From contig OX411544.1 of the NCBI GenBank assembly GCA_948146395.1, positions 94,103,232 through 94,167,231 of the forward strand: a DNA stretch of 64,000 bases, written 5' to 3'. Below the pieces are notes generated by a model that did not search any database, was not told the origin of the DNA, and was given only the letters and a program-made list of their open reading frames with translations. Position 1 is the first letter of the stretch. Every line of letters starts with the position of its first letter. Origin of the DNA: Fragum whitleyi (taxonomy: Eukaryota > Mollusca > Bivalvia > Cardiida > Cardiidae). Position numbers and translations under genes: made by a program. Below, one piece after another: positions 36,990 to 48,566 of this stretch.

Positions 36990-37347
36990 TGACAATCATT
37001 TTAGTCAGTCCTCCATTCATTCATTCATTCCAAACACTCACCCCAATAACTCAAACACGCTCCGAGGTCGTTTGTGAATGTCTTAGAAAAACATATCGAA
37101 GTCGTTCAAAATAATCAACATTTCATTGAAAATGATCTAATTAGTCCACTATTATTTCTAGCCGGTGTGGATTTCAAAGCGTCTGAATAGTATGTGAAAA
37201 CACACAAATAGGAAAGTAGTGTCCTCTTTTTTTAAGGATGTAATAAATTCTTGCTAGTTTTGTATTTCCCCATTAGTTTCACTCAAAGCTTGCTAGACAC
37301 GCTCATATAATGTCATTATTGTTAATTACACAATGTTGTTAACTGTA
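36990..37347. repeat. Dispersed repeat abutting the second secreted-peptide gene
   Basis: ATTCATTCATTCCAAACACTCAC near the left and TTTCACTCAAA, then GTTGTTAACTGTA near the right are shared with 44135-44530 and 57985-58395, which have the same elements in the same order. The shared sequence stops at the last codons of the gene's exon (37348). It may be duplicated 3' flank of the gene family or an independent repeat. Confidence 0.55.
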
Positions 37348-39693
37348 TTACCTCCAGTATGATGTTGTTGTGTATGCATCTCCACGTGGCTGTACGTTAT
37401 ACACGTAGTTTGTGAATGTTTTAGAACCACCCCAACTACACGGAATATATCTTCCTTGAGTGAACCAGTATCCACCATACTACAAAACAATATTCTTGTT
37501 CACAACTAGGTTCAATCTATCTTAGTAAAATTTAAAGGACTAGTGAACATAAAAGATATGAAGCTTCGAAACGCGGAAGGTCCGTCTACAACTCATGTCA
37601 AATTGGACGCAAAAAATGAAAAAGAATAATGGCCAGTCATAATCCTATTTTACGGAGTCAGAAAAAGGATTATCAAGTTAATAAAAGCATTTATAACGTC
37701 TTCAAAACGTATTAACTGGATCGAAAAGCTAGGAATCAGTCGGCTCGACCTGGAAGATGCAAAACATTAAGATTGGTTGATTGATTGAATGGAGTTTAAC
37801 GCCGCTTTCAACATTTTTTCAGTTATATCGCGGCGGATGGAGCACTTAACAATGAATTCCTGGTATTTCTCTGACCAGTACAACCATCACATGCTTTCTC
37901 GTGACGTTCGGCAGTGGAGATATTTGATTATATTCAAATTACAGTGCATGCTATCTACAAACTAAATCTTTTATAAATTGAGTGTCCAATTATAATGTCA
38001 GTTTTAAGTTTTTAAGACTCCTATTGTTTAGTCCGTTTGACTTCTATATGGACCAACATTTTGCCGAAAATCTCAAAAATTAATTGATGAAACGCATATT
38101 TTTCTTGTCATATCATTTTTTCCAGCTAATACCATGACGAATTTTGTTTTTCAGAATTTTTGAATGTAAAATAATAATTTTGTCCGTCCGTCTACATGTT
38201 AACTTTCAGCATTTCATACCTACTTGTTACTGTATTAAACGGAACAGCGAATTGTATAACCAAAAATAGTACTGATTTGCATAGGGACCGAGTCAAAAGA
38301 GTAAGATTTTAAGTGAATTGTATTACTATAAAATCGAGTTTTTCAATATAATTAAGTTTGTCTAAGATTTTGGCTACCGTTGGATATCAAATCTGTGTAT
38401 ATTCTCTCTTTCTTAAAAAAACTATTTGACCAGATAATTGGTTATTGATTTTATTCATTCTGAGATGAACCCTTTATTTACATGTTAAGACCAATCAAAA
38501 AGCATTATTAAATGAAGTATTTCCGAATTTCACGAGGAAAACTTGATGAAAAGGCGAGTACTAACGGTAAAAATCACGTGCTATTTAAATTTAAGATGAC
38601 ATGACCGTCGATATGCTAATAAGCATGTCCAAATAAGGAATAATGGACATTTCATCTGTCAAAAGTTTAGTATAAAACCACGTGTTTATACTATATATGT
38701 TGACATTTTCTTACTTTTGAACAGCCTTCATCACCCCTCGTGTTTAAGAACGGATAATGCGAAAATATTAACATTAACTAGATAGACAAAATCATTATTT
38801 TGAAATCATTTTATTTTCAAAAAATATTTTTTGGAATGGTATTAAGCTGAAATTAAGATTTTACTACATACAAATCCTTTATTCAAACACAATTTTATGT
38901 AATTGATGAAAAGGTTAGTCCATAAAGAAGTCAAACGGACTATAAAATCTGATTAATTTAAGTTGTGATCGTTCGATATGTCATTTTGAAGAAGAACATT
39001 TTTCTTTGACGTGCGTTACTGCACATTGCTTCAATATATTTTTATGTAAATTTGCCTTTTTGCTCTGAAAGCTCGATATAAGGTATTTGTTCTAAGGTAT
39101 TAAAAGGGTAGTTCTGACTGGTTAGTAATGAATTGCACATAAAGGTCTAAACTTACATGTTTGACACAAAAATGAAAGTCATTTGATCATTTTAAACAAT
39201 ATCCAAATTTATCTCATAACTATACAAATATCCGCGTGATAACATCCTATATGATATTTTTTATGATATCACATAGTTATTTTTAGAACAATAATATCAT
39301 GCAATTATTTTTAGAAACTTGCATTTCAGTTAGAAACATCGACGAAAACAAGACAAAAAGAGGTTATAAGATAAATATAATACGTACTAAGTGTATTGTA
39401 TGAAAAAATATCTAACTCGGTCGGGAGAATTGATAATTGTCTCGGCAGAGCCTCGACAATGATCAATTCTCCCAACCTCGTTAGATATTTTTTTTCATAT
39501 AATACACTAAGTACGTATTATATATAACTTCTGACTGAATATAAGGAAACTCACCCGGTCGGGATCTAAACTTTTGAGAGGTTCTTGAAAAGCTTGTATC
39601 CGTTCAATATCAATAGTTGATGATAAATTGATCATCGTAACCAATAAAACCAGTAGAAAGATCATTGTTGTTCATTTAAATATTCAAATGAAC
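37348..39693 (-). CDS. Small secreted protein, paralog 2 (two coding exons, about 80 aa)
   Basis: Coding exon 1 runs 39665-39555: ATG opens the signal-peptide-like MIFLLVLLVTMINLSST, then DIERIQAFQEPLKSLDPDR, ending CGG|GTGAGTTT, the same donor as paralog 1. A 3' splice site (CCTTTTCAG) ends at 39694, implying an upstream untranslated exon. Coding exon 2 runs 37479-37348 after TTTTGTAG: YGGYWFTQGRYIPCSW, GGSKTFTNYVYNVQP, then SYWR and TAA. The 2075-bp intron holds a SINE, a TA-flanked element and a palindromic MITE, together about 1.2 kb; without them it would be near the 968 bp of paralog 1. Substitutions between paralogs are mostly conservative (F/Y, I/V, N/D), as expected if the protein is under selection. 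Function unknown; secretion is inferred from the leader. Confidence 0.8.
37776..37925 (-). mobile_element. SINE copy, minus strand, 5'-truncated
   Basis: Reading minus, CTGGTCAGAGAAATACCAGG and then CGCGATATAACTGAAAAAAT, TTGAAAGCGGCGTTAAACTC and a (CAAT)n-like tail match the SINE body at 60434. The tRNA head is absent. It lies inside the intron of the secreted-peptide gene at 37348-39693, in the gene's own orientation. Confidence 0.8.
38031..38940. mobile_element. TA-flanked TIR element (Tc1/mariner-like), non-autonomous
   Basis: GTCCGTTTGACTTCTATATG at the left is inverted at the right end (GTCCATAAAGAAGTCAAACG, then GAC), and both ends are bordered by TA (38029-38030 and 38941-38942). The TIR is about 23-28 bp. 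The 910-bp interior is AT-rich without a transposase frame. Inserted in the intron of the gene at 37348-39693. Confidence 0.75.
39376..39522. mobile_element. 147-bp palindromic MITE, copy 2
   Basis: TATAATACGTACTAAGTG at the left mirrors CACTAAGTACGTATTATA at the right, with inner arms GGGAGAATTGATAATTGTC and GACAATGATCAATTCTCCC around TCGGCAGAGCC. It is the inverse-orientation sibling of 34418-34565 and sits 33 bp inside the intron from the donor of exon 1 at 39554. Confidence 0.88.
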
Positions 39694-41924
39694 CTGAAAA
39701 GGAAAATGAATAGGTTGTATTGCACAAGCAAAGTGATCACTATTACAAATTTATTTCGCGTGTTCGAAGTCGTGTTCTAGTGTGTAAAACTCAAGTCGGT
39801 ATATTTGACGTTTTCTTTAATGCCTTTCGGTGAAATATCGAGAAATAACGGTAGATAATCATTTGGTAAACTCACCGCCTAATTAGTGCAATTATCAAAA
39901 ACGTATAGCCCGCTCTCGTTCTGACGTTATCTTAGCGGAGCCAGATTAGTGATGTCTTAATGAACAATGCTTAGCAATCACGTGTAAAATGTCACGCTTT
40001 AAGAAAATTTGTCCTAAAATGTTCACGTTTTTTCTTATTTTTGCATTAAAGAAAAGAATAATCGTTTGTTTATAGAGTAGGATCGATTCATATTTCATTT
40101 AGTGAACAACAGAGTTATAGTTTCACTCGTGGCCCCACTTGTGAAAATTTAGCATTTGTTGCTCACTCATTGAAATATAAATCAATCTTACACTGAAACA
40201 AACAATTAGCTTCTTTTTAAAAATGATAAGAAATTTAAGATTTCTTACAATTTTTGATCGAGATATTTGGCGCTGCGTCAGAAAAATTCAAATGGCTTGC
40301 GCGAGATATACTGATTTAAATTCTTAAGACATTTTAATGCAAAAAGTCACCTCGGATCTTCATAATGAATCTAGACGTATGATTTAACACCTTTAGATCT
40401 ATAAGCAATTTTAATTATGTTTACGCAAGACAAATGCAGACATCTATCTCATCATTACAGAACAATTTGTCTTTTTGACGAATAATCATGGAAACCTCCT
40501 TAAATGTAAACATCGGTAAAATGAGTTATTTCCAAAGGTATTAAAAGAAGAAATAGCGCGTACCTATCTCCAAACCAGTCACTAATTTCAAAACTGTTTT
40601 ATAGCCATTATATTTTGAACAATGCACTTTTAACAGAGGCAGTTTCTTTTGTCAAGGTTTCATACTGAACGATTTGTCACGTTGAGAACCAAGGCCATTG
40701 TGAACTGGTTATTGTGAATTGCACCTCAGGTGTAGATGTATCGTTTCTAATTAGATCTTTTACTGTTTGTTTGACAATGTCACAATCAGTTTATTGTGCA
40801 TCAATTAATTAACAATTTACCTATCAGTAATATAAGTCACAAATACGCTTATAATTTAGTTTCCTTGAAAGACACCATTTTTCTCTAAATTATTACTGAA
40901 ATATTACGAAACCGGAACAGGAGTCTATAGTCACTAGTATGATTTCTTCAAAAAAAGTTTTTACTAAGAATGAAGGTGCTTTTGCCATTTTCAATATGAG
41001 GAAAATGAGGTAGCAATGCCCGGGTTTTTTTTTGGTTTTTTTTTTGTGTGTTTTTTTTTTCTTTTCAATCACGTTTGTTAGAATGTAATGAGCCATAAGC
41101 ATAAGGTATTAACAAGCTCAGACTTTCGCACTGGTTATAACCCGTAACGTAAAATAGATTAAACTCAGAACTCCGTACCCATAGCATGTGATACAGAAAT
41201 TGATTACCAGAAATGGTCAAATTACAAACAAGGGGATTGGTAACCAGAAATGGCCATGCTGAGATAAAATTACAAGCAAGAGGACTGGAACTATCGTTGG
41301 CATTAGTATGCTCGTTCAAAAATTTATAAAAATCACTTCTTACTATCTTTGACATTAAGGAAATTGATCATATTATTTATGTTAGACTGCTACTCATTTA
41401 AATCTTATGGTTAGATAACAGAAATAATTCCTTCGCGATCTATGTTTATCAAATGTAAGCCAGATATTATTAGTTTTGTTTCGATATAACGGCAATGCAC
41501 AGTGATTTTCCAAAAGCCACATGGTTATTCTTCAAATATAATAGTTGTCAAGAGAAACCATGTGTCAAGCCTACAAATTACTGACATAGAAGTGGTTATT
41601 ATCTTTTCTCTAAATTCTTCAGAGTACCATTTAATCAGCAGGAGAAGTTATTTTGCCAAAACTACTAGGGCTTTCAAATTTGGTATTCCTAATATAAAGT
41701 AGAATCAGTGCATGTAAATAGCTCCCATTGTATTCATGTGTATTTTTCCAAACGCCGATAGATTAGCAGGTTTCTTTTTGGTCCTGTTCGCTTGGTTGGA
41801 AATATTGTGAAATTTACATATACCTTGATCAAAATCATTCTAAATCGCTTGCTCGGCTGTCATTAATTCGTTCATCACTCATTCTCACCATTTAACACGC
41901 TATAAGATTTTCAAACCACTACGA
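39694..41924. other. Spacer upstream of the secreted-peptide gene, no gene recognised
   Basis: Expected to contain the untranslated first exon and promoter of the gene at 37348-39693; neither could be placed. A T-rich microsatellite-like run occurs at 41028-41062. A short match to the 57985 repeat (AAAATCATTCTAAATC) is at about 41832. Confidence 0.4.
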
Positions 41925-43360
41925 AATCGTCCTGCGTCAAGGCTGTGGGTTATCGCTCTTGTTATTTAACGTCTTTATAAACGATCTAACATTACATTTG
42001 AAGTCGTACGATATCGGCGTTTCGTTCGGAGATGAAAAAGTCTGTATTTTGATGTACGCGAATGAAATCGTTTTACTAGCTGAAAACGAGAGCGATCTAC
42101 AGATGCTACTTAATGGTCTAGACAAGTAATGCTGAAAAAGTCAAGTTTTACACTTCCGACCGGAATCAGTTATTAGCACCGACAACTCTTTTTGTAGTGG
42201 AAATCAGTCCATCACCGTTGTTAGCGTCTACAAGTATCTGGGTTTTATGTTACAGGAACACATGAACTAAAACTTTACTGTGAAAATGATTTCTCAAAGT
42301 GAAAGTCGAGCACTAGGACTAGTCATAGCCAAATGCAAATCCATTGGAAGTATACCATACAGCGTTTCTCCCAACTATACAACTCTATTGTTTGGCCTAC
42401 CATAGGTTATGGTATACGAAATGGGTTGCCCTCCCCCCCATGTCAAACAATGGAAAAGTGATGGATAACACTGCTTAAGTTTATCCAATATGGCTAACGA
42501 TAGGCTTAACAAGCGTGTTTCCTCATGGGCTATGTCAAATGCTAATAAGTCTTGTAAAAACTGGTTTTACGTCGTCAATAATACCTTGCAAGACTGTAAT
42601 GTTTACTCTGACAACCATTTAACTAAAAACAGTTTTTACAAAATATTGAGAATCACTTGTTTACAAACTTTTGCGATGACAGGCAATCATCTATTCGAAA
42701 ACCAAATGGCCCGTCAAGAAAAAGGTTTAAATAAACTACGCACATATTGCCTTTTTAAAGGCAAATATGAAGTTGAGAACTACTGTAACATACTTTTTAC
42801 CTCCGTAGCATAGAGGCGCGTTCAGCAAATTTAGATGCGGGTTGCTCCTTTAAGATTAGAAACAGGACGTTAGGAAGGATTAGCCGTAGAAGATGTCCGT
42901 TCAGTGGTCAGGTCGAAGACGAGATCCACGTAATTCTCAATAGCTTCATGTATACATGTATATACCGACTTAACCCTTTGCTGTTTAATCCCTGCTTTTT
43001 ACGCGTCTGTGATTTTATGATTGAGAAAACATTGTGAAAAAGAAGAAATTGCTTCTGACAAGCAATTTACTCTTTTTCCACACTATTTTCTACCCTACTG
43101 AATGGTTATTTTTCAAATTCAATCCACTTTAAATTTTCGTCTGCAAAACCTTTGAATTTGGACAGGTCCAAAATTTTGTAAAACAGAAAAGGGTTAAGAC
43201 AGACATTATAGGATGCTGCAACTAAAATGAATATAAACTTCATGTCTTTTTCGCCCGAAGATAAGCTTAAAGTTTTATTTATCAACAAGGAACTTATTCG
43301 AGTTTGTGCCAAAACCTGTAACGATAATTTAAAACGTAAGGCCTTTTCCTCCAAAAATAA
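41925..43360 (+). pseudogene. Decayed LINE ORF2 fragment (RT palm to C terminus)
   Basis: One frame gives an RT motif run LRQGCGLS, LLFNVFINDLTLHLKSYD and ILMYANEIVLLAENESDLQM, where YANE stands in the place of the catalytic YADD, so the active site is lost. VYKYLGFMLQEH (thumb region) follows, with stops at 42127 and 42268. A C-terminal part continues at 42490-42813 (NKRVSSWAMSNANKSCKNWF, LNKLRTYCLFKGKYEVENYC) and again after 43198 (MSFSPEDKLKVLFINKELIR, CAKTCNDNLKRK). The gap 42974-43193 is an inserted MITE. The 5' half is missing. Confidence 0.8.
42974..43193. mobile_element. piggyBac-like MITE with TTAA target duplication
   Basis: The 220-bp insert begins CCCTTTGCTGTTT and ends AAACAGAAAAGGG, inverse copies, and is bordered by TTAA at 42970-42973 and 43194-43197. 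TTAA duplication and a CCCTTT start are known for piggyBac-type elements. An inner hairpin (AAATTGCTT/AAGCAATTT) lies near 43048-43073. The insert splits a LINE reading frame, proving it is an insertion. Confidence 0.85.
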
Positions 43361-43449
43361 GCGTTTGGGTTTTTACTCATTAATGTATCTTTTGTGTTTT
43401 TATATACTGCACATGATTTTTTATTATCTTAGGTACAAATATTAATTTC

Positions 43450-44134
43450 CATGTATGTGGAATTTTGTATACTAAATGACTTTGTTAACTTCAATTTTAT
43501 ATGATAATATATATTATATATGATAATAGATTATTATTTTGTGAAATGTTTTACCTGAATTTGAATTGAAGATAACAAACATTATACCGCTATGAACTAA
43601 CTGTAAAATTGAGATTAGAGCTTACAGAAATGCCATTTCGTTACCGTTCAAAAGAAACCATTATGTTATTTAAGATAAGAGCAACGCCTGCAGGTGCTTT
43701 AATGCTCGACTTCAGGTATTGGCTCGTGAAAGAAAATTCAAATCGAAAACGGGGCATGATTTTTATAAAGATGCAGCCATCTGGGTAGCCGTTGTGATAG
43801 TGAACTAACATGTCCAGTTTTTTTCAATAACAGCAAAGATATGACCCATGTTAAAGTTCATCACACACTCAGTGACGCCAACGCCGACCCCAACGCCAAC
43901 GTCTATATATACACCAGCAAACGGGCTAAGATTTTTGCTTCAAACAGCCAAGCTAAAATAGAGTTTTATAAGTAGCGAATTTCTTTTCGATTTATCGAAG
44001 AATCGAATTTTACAAACACGTCATATAAAACATAGAATCTTGAAAAGCCATTTTGTTCATTTATAAATGACTTGATCGATAAATGCTTTCGTTCATGGAC
44101 ACTCATTTTACAGTTAGTTACATCTTGAAAATAA
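43450..44134. other. Spacer; hexamer-like CAACGC run
   Basis: Near 43877-43905 a GACGCCAACGCCGACCCCAA run is a short imperfect hexanucleotide repeat, resembling the ends of mollusc tandem-unit repeats. No gene is seen. Confidence 0.4.
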
Positions 44135-44530
44135 CATTCATCTCAATCACTTTCTAATTCGCTTGATGGACGCTCCATTAATTCATTCTGAACACTCACT
44201 CATATCATTCAAAAACACTCCAAAGTCAATAAAAATCAATAAGAAAGAAAAGCACAATGACAATATTCAAAATAATTATAGCTAGAAAATATCGCGATTT
44301 TACAGACATTCTTGAAATTATTAGCGTCTGTTTGGTTCTTGAAGAACGAGTAAGCTATTTATAGAGCTTGTATGCATATCTTATTGGAGGGAGGTAATAC
44401 AATTTGGCGATATTGGACTATCTCTCTTTTATTTCACTCAGAACTCACTCATCGCATTCATTCACTTTCATTCCAAAATCATTCACCTTGTCAATTTCTC
44501 GATGTTGTTAACTGTACATCCTCCAATTTA
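44135..44530. repeat. Dispersed ~400-bp repeat, copy 2
   Basis: Shares with 57985-58395 CATTC-rich ends (AACACTCACTC, TCATTCAAAAACACTC), the phrase GGGAGGTAAT, GCGATATTGGA and TTTCACTCA(G/A)AACTC, then GTTAACTGTACAT. Its right end resembles the boundary of the secreted-peptide exon at 37348, including CCTCCA, the reverse complement of the Trp-Arg codons. Confidence 0.65.
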
Positions 44531-45268
44531 ATACGTAGGTGAATAAGATTAATGAAGAAAAGTCAAATAAACAGACAAACTAACAAAGTCAGACATTGTC
44601 GATTGTACTGAACGTTTATTTTTTAGCAATAAATATATCATCAATCACCGAATTGAATACATACTTCTTGCACTTCCATTCGTCACTACTTTTTTTACCC
44701 TTTCCTTTTTTTTATTTAAAGTCCTTTCCTCAAGACACAAAAGATAAATCTTACAATATTTTAATGAATATTAATATTCGAATATAATATGGCTAAATCA
44801 TCCACTGGTAGTACCCGCTAAAAGTCGCTACTAAAACGATTGTGTTAAAGATAATTATTGCTTTGTTGCTTTTTTTTTTCGATATAAAGGTCGCATTTTT
44901 TTGTAAATCAATTCAAACTATGGTCCAAGCGTGATTCAATGGTCGTAGATTTCAATGAACGTTTTATTTGAATATGATTTTTGTACCCTGATAAGTTATA
45001 GTACCTCCAAAGATCCAGTGAAATACTTACATTTTTAATAAGACCTACGTCATTTGAATATAATTCTGTTATTTCTGATATTAGGCTACACGGATGCTAT
45101 TACATAACGTAATAACAAGGCGAATGGGCTAAGAGCGTAATCATAGTAACGTTATTCTGTCATCGTAAAAATGACGTTATCGTTTTATAAACGGCGTTAA
45201 TGTGTCATAGAAATGAGTTTTGAAAATCTTGTCGACTTTTCGCTAAAATTCGTGCCAAATCACAAATA

Positions 45269-48200
45269 CGAGGGTTGTCCGAAAAGTTCGTAGACAGTCT
45301 GAAATTTTCATTAACTCCTTCATTTTTATTCACAAGTCTTGTGTTACTCGCTACCCTAATTATCGCTGACTTCATACCTGAAGAAAAATCTTATATAACT
45401 TTTATTGAAATGTATTTGGCAGTTGCCTTAGTAACCCAACCTAGCGGTACCCGGAGCACATCGAAATTTAAAACGTTTACCGATAACGATTAAATGTTAA
45501 GTAAAACATTATTAAGGATAAATCTTTTGAGAATACCAAACTTAACATGTATTTATTGAGCCCAATTTATGACTTTTCCATGTCATATTTTCAAGATGAT
45601 CGCTTCAGAAACACTCGAATGAATAAAGAGTATTAAAGCAAACCGTGCGCGAGATGGAACGGAAAATGCCGCCGTCAGACGTTGTAGCAGAGTAGCGTCT
45701 AATCTTCATTTTCTTCAGAATCCGGGAAACGAGAATGAATATACCTCTGAACCTTTTATAAAGACTTCAGGAAGAAATTGCAAATCCTTCTCAACACATG
45801 GTATTTTTCAGTTGAAAATTTTCTATTTGCAAGTAATAAGAAGTTTTTTAGCAAAGCTAATGCGAAGTCTGCGTTTTAGCTGGGGACGTCGAGGTTTGAT
45901 AGTAGTTGAAGAGTCGTTCTTCAATGGATAAAGGAATATATGATAGTCGATGAACACTATATGAGATGATTCCCCTCCCCTTTTTTTCAAGAAAAAATTA
46001 GTGAGATAACTGAACAAAACAGACAAATGAGTTTTGCGTGTTTTGGGTATGGCTTTTAAGAAAACGAACGTTACAGGAATGACCGGAATGAATCAGGAAT
46101 ACACCTAACCTAAATTTGCCTCAGCTACCAACAGCGGTTGAAACATTTATGGTTAATTTGTGGTTTCTTGAAATCCAGTCAAATTTCTTATTTTTTAGCT
46201 CACCTGAGCACGAAGTGCTCAAGGTGAGCTTTTGTGGTCGCGTGATGTCCGTCGTCCGTCGTCCGTCGTGCGTCGTGTGTCGTCAACATTTACCTTGTAG
46301 GCACTCTAGAGGCCACATTTTTTGCCCAATCAACCTGAAATTTGGTCAGAATGATTGTCTTGATGAAATCTCGGATAAGTTTGAAATTGGGTCAAGTGGG
46401 GTCAAAAATGAGGTCTTGGGGTCAAATCTTAGAAAAACCTTGTAGACACTCTAGAAGCCATATTTTATGCCCAATCAACCTGAAATTCGGTCAGAATGAT
46501 TGTCTTGATAAAATCTCGGACAAGTTTGAAATTGGGTCAAGTGGGGTCAAAAATGAGGTCACAGGGTCAATTCTTAGAAAAACCTTGTAGACACTCTAGA
46601 GGCCACATTTTTTGCCCAATTAACCTGACATTTGGTCAGAATGATTGTTTTGATGAAATCTCGGACAATTTTGAAATTGGGTCAAGTGGGATCAAAAATG
46701 AGGTCACGGGGTCAAATTTTAGAAAAACCTTGTAGACACTCTAGAAGCCATATTTTGTGCCAAATCAACCTGAGACTTGGTCTGAATGTTTTTCTTGATG
46801 AAATCTCGGACAAGTTTGAAATTGGGTCAAGTGGGGTCAAAAATGAGGTTACGGGGTCAAATCTTAGAAAAACATTGTAGACACTGTAGAAGCCATATTT
46901 TGTGCCCAATCAACCTGACATTTGATAAGAATGATTGTTCTGATGAAATCTCGGTTAAGTTCGAAATTGGGTCAAGTGGGGTCAAAAATGAGGTCACGGG
47001 GTCAAATCTTAGAAAAACCTTGTAGACACTCTAGAAGCCATTTTTTTGCCCAATCAACCTGAAATTTGGCCAAAATGATTGTCTTGATAAAATCTCGGAC
47101 AAGTTTGAAATTGGGTCAAGTGGGGTCAAAAATGAGGTCACGGGGTCAAATCTTAGAAAAAAACCTTGTGACACTCTAGAAGCCATATTTTTTGCCTGAT
47201 CAACCTGAAATTTGGTCCAACTGATTGTTTTGATGTAATCATGGACAACTTCGAAATTGGGTCAATTGGGGTCAAAAATGAGGTCACGGGGTCAAATCTT
47301 AGAAAAACCTTGTAGACACTGTAGCAGCCATATTTTGTGCCCAATCAACCTGAAATTTGGTCAGAATGATAGTCTTGATAAAATCTTTGACGAGTTTTAA
47401 ATTGGGTCAAGTGGGGTCAAAAATGAGGTCACAGAGTCAAATCTTAGAAAAACCTTGTAGACACTGTAGAAGCCATATTTTGTGCCCAATCAACCTGAAA
47501 TTTGGCCAAAATGATTGTCTTGATAAAATCTCGGACAAGTTTGAAATTGGGTCAAGTGGGGTCAAAAATGAGGTCATGGGGTCAAATCTTAGAAAAACCT
47601 TGTAGACTCTCTAGAAGCCATTTTTTTTGCCCAATCAACCTGAAGTTTGGTCAGAATGATTGTCTTGATGTAATCTCGGACAAGTTCGAAATTGGGTCAA
47701 GTGGGGTCAAAAATGAGGTCACAGGGTCAAATATTGGAAAAACCTTGTAGACACTCTAGAAGCCATATTTTGTGCCCAATCGACCTGAAATTTGGTCAGA
47801 ATGATTGTTTTGGTGAAATCTCGGACAAGTTTTAAATTGGGTCAAGTGGGGTCAAAAATGAGGTCACAGGGTCAAATCTTAGAAAAAACCTTGTAGACAC
47901 TCTAGAAGCCATATTTTTTGCCTGGGCAACCTGAAAATTGGTCAGAATGATCATCTTGATGAAATCAAATCTTAGAAAAACCTTGTAAGCAGTGTAGAGG
48001 AATCATTTTTTGCCCAATCGACCTGAAATTTGGTAAGAATTCTTCATCCTTTCTAAATCTACTTTAAACTATTTTCGACAGTTCATTCAGGTGAGCGATT
48101 TAGGGCCACTATGGCCCTCTTGTTTTATCAATGTAATAAGTTGCTAAACAAAGTCGTAAAATTTGGTGTTCATTTTTTCATTGGTTATTAGCAATACACA

Positions 48201-48564
48201 TTTTTTCTAAAAAGCGAACAATGCTTGCTCTTTTATAATCATGACATAATGCAAGGGGTAGGTTAAAATATAGGCACAACATCGATCGATAAATAACCGT
48301 AACTGTAATTGTAACTTAATAGATTGGACTAAAAGTAGCATTTTTTACGTAGACGTCAGATTGTGCGTTACGTCATTTTGTGCTCCGCGGCAACTAACCT
48401 TTAAGAAATTCCATGTAATTTCATTTTTTATAAGAGAATCTCCTTGAAAATTTGCATAACGGTTCCTTGAATAACATTGAATATTGAGGTGTAATGTTAA
48501 AATGCCCAAGGCAAACAGTATGTATGTACAAGACGATGTCTACGAACTTTCCGGGCAACCCTCG
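45269..48564. mobile_element. Mariner-like element split by a nested HINE-like insertion
   Basis: The left end CGAGGGTTGTCCGAAAAGTT (then CGTAGAC) is inverted at the right end (GTCTACGAACTTTCCGGGCA, then ACCCTCG), and both are bordered by TA (45267-45268, 48565-48566). Removing the nested element at 46197-48125 leaves about 1367 bp, the usual size of a full mariner. No transposase motif could be read in the remaining sequence in either orientation, so it is heavily decayed or non-autonomous. The frame at 45275-45493 begins in the TIR and is not a transposase. Confidence 0.8.
46197..48125 (+). mobile_element. Helitron-related non-autonomous element, 13-unit copy
   Basis: The first 90 bp match the element at 3081 almost base for base (AGCTCACCTGAGCACGAAGT head, then TCCGTCGTCCGTCGTGCGTC). 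The end carries TCAGGTGAGC at 48087-48096, the hairpin GGGCCACTATGGCCC at 48103-48117 and CTTGTTT. About thirteen units of 145 bp lie between, the last two shortened. Unit number differs from the nine to ten at 3081, so arrays expand or contract. Both copies follow a T-run, and this one lies in a mariner-like element. Confidence 0.82.
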
Positions 48565-48566
48565 TA

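Noticed and set aside
45275..45493. 72-codon frame as mariner transposase
   Set aside because: It begins inside the terminal inverted repeat and lacks any DDE-type or helix-turn-helix signature.
3081..48125. CRISPR-like direct repeats
   Set aside because: Repeat units are contiguous minisatellites without unique spacers, in a eukaryotic genome.
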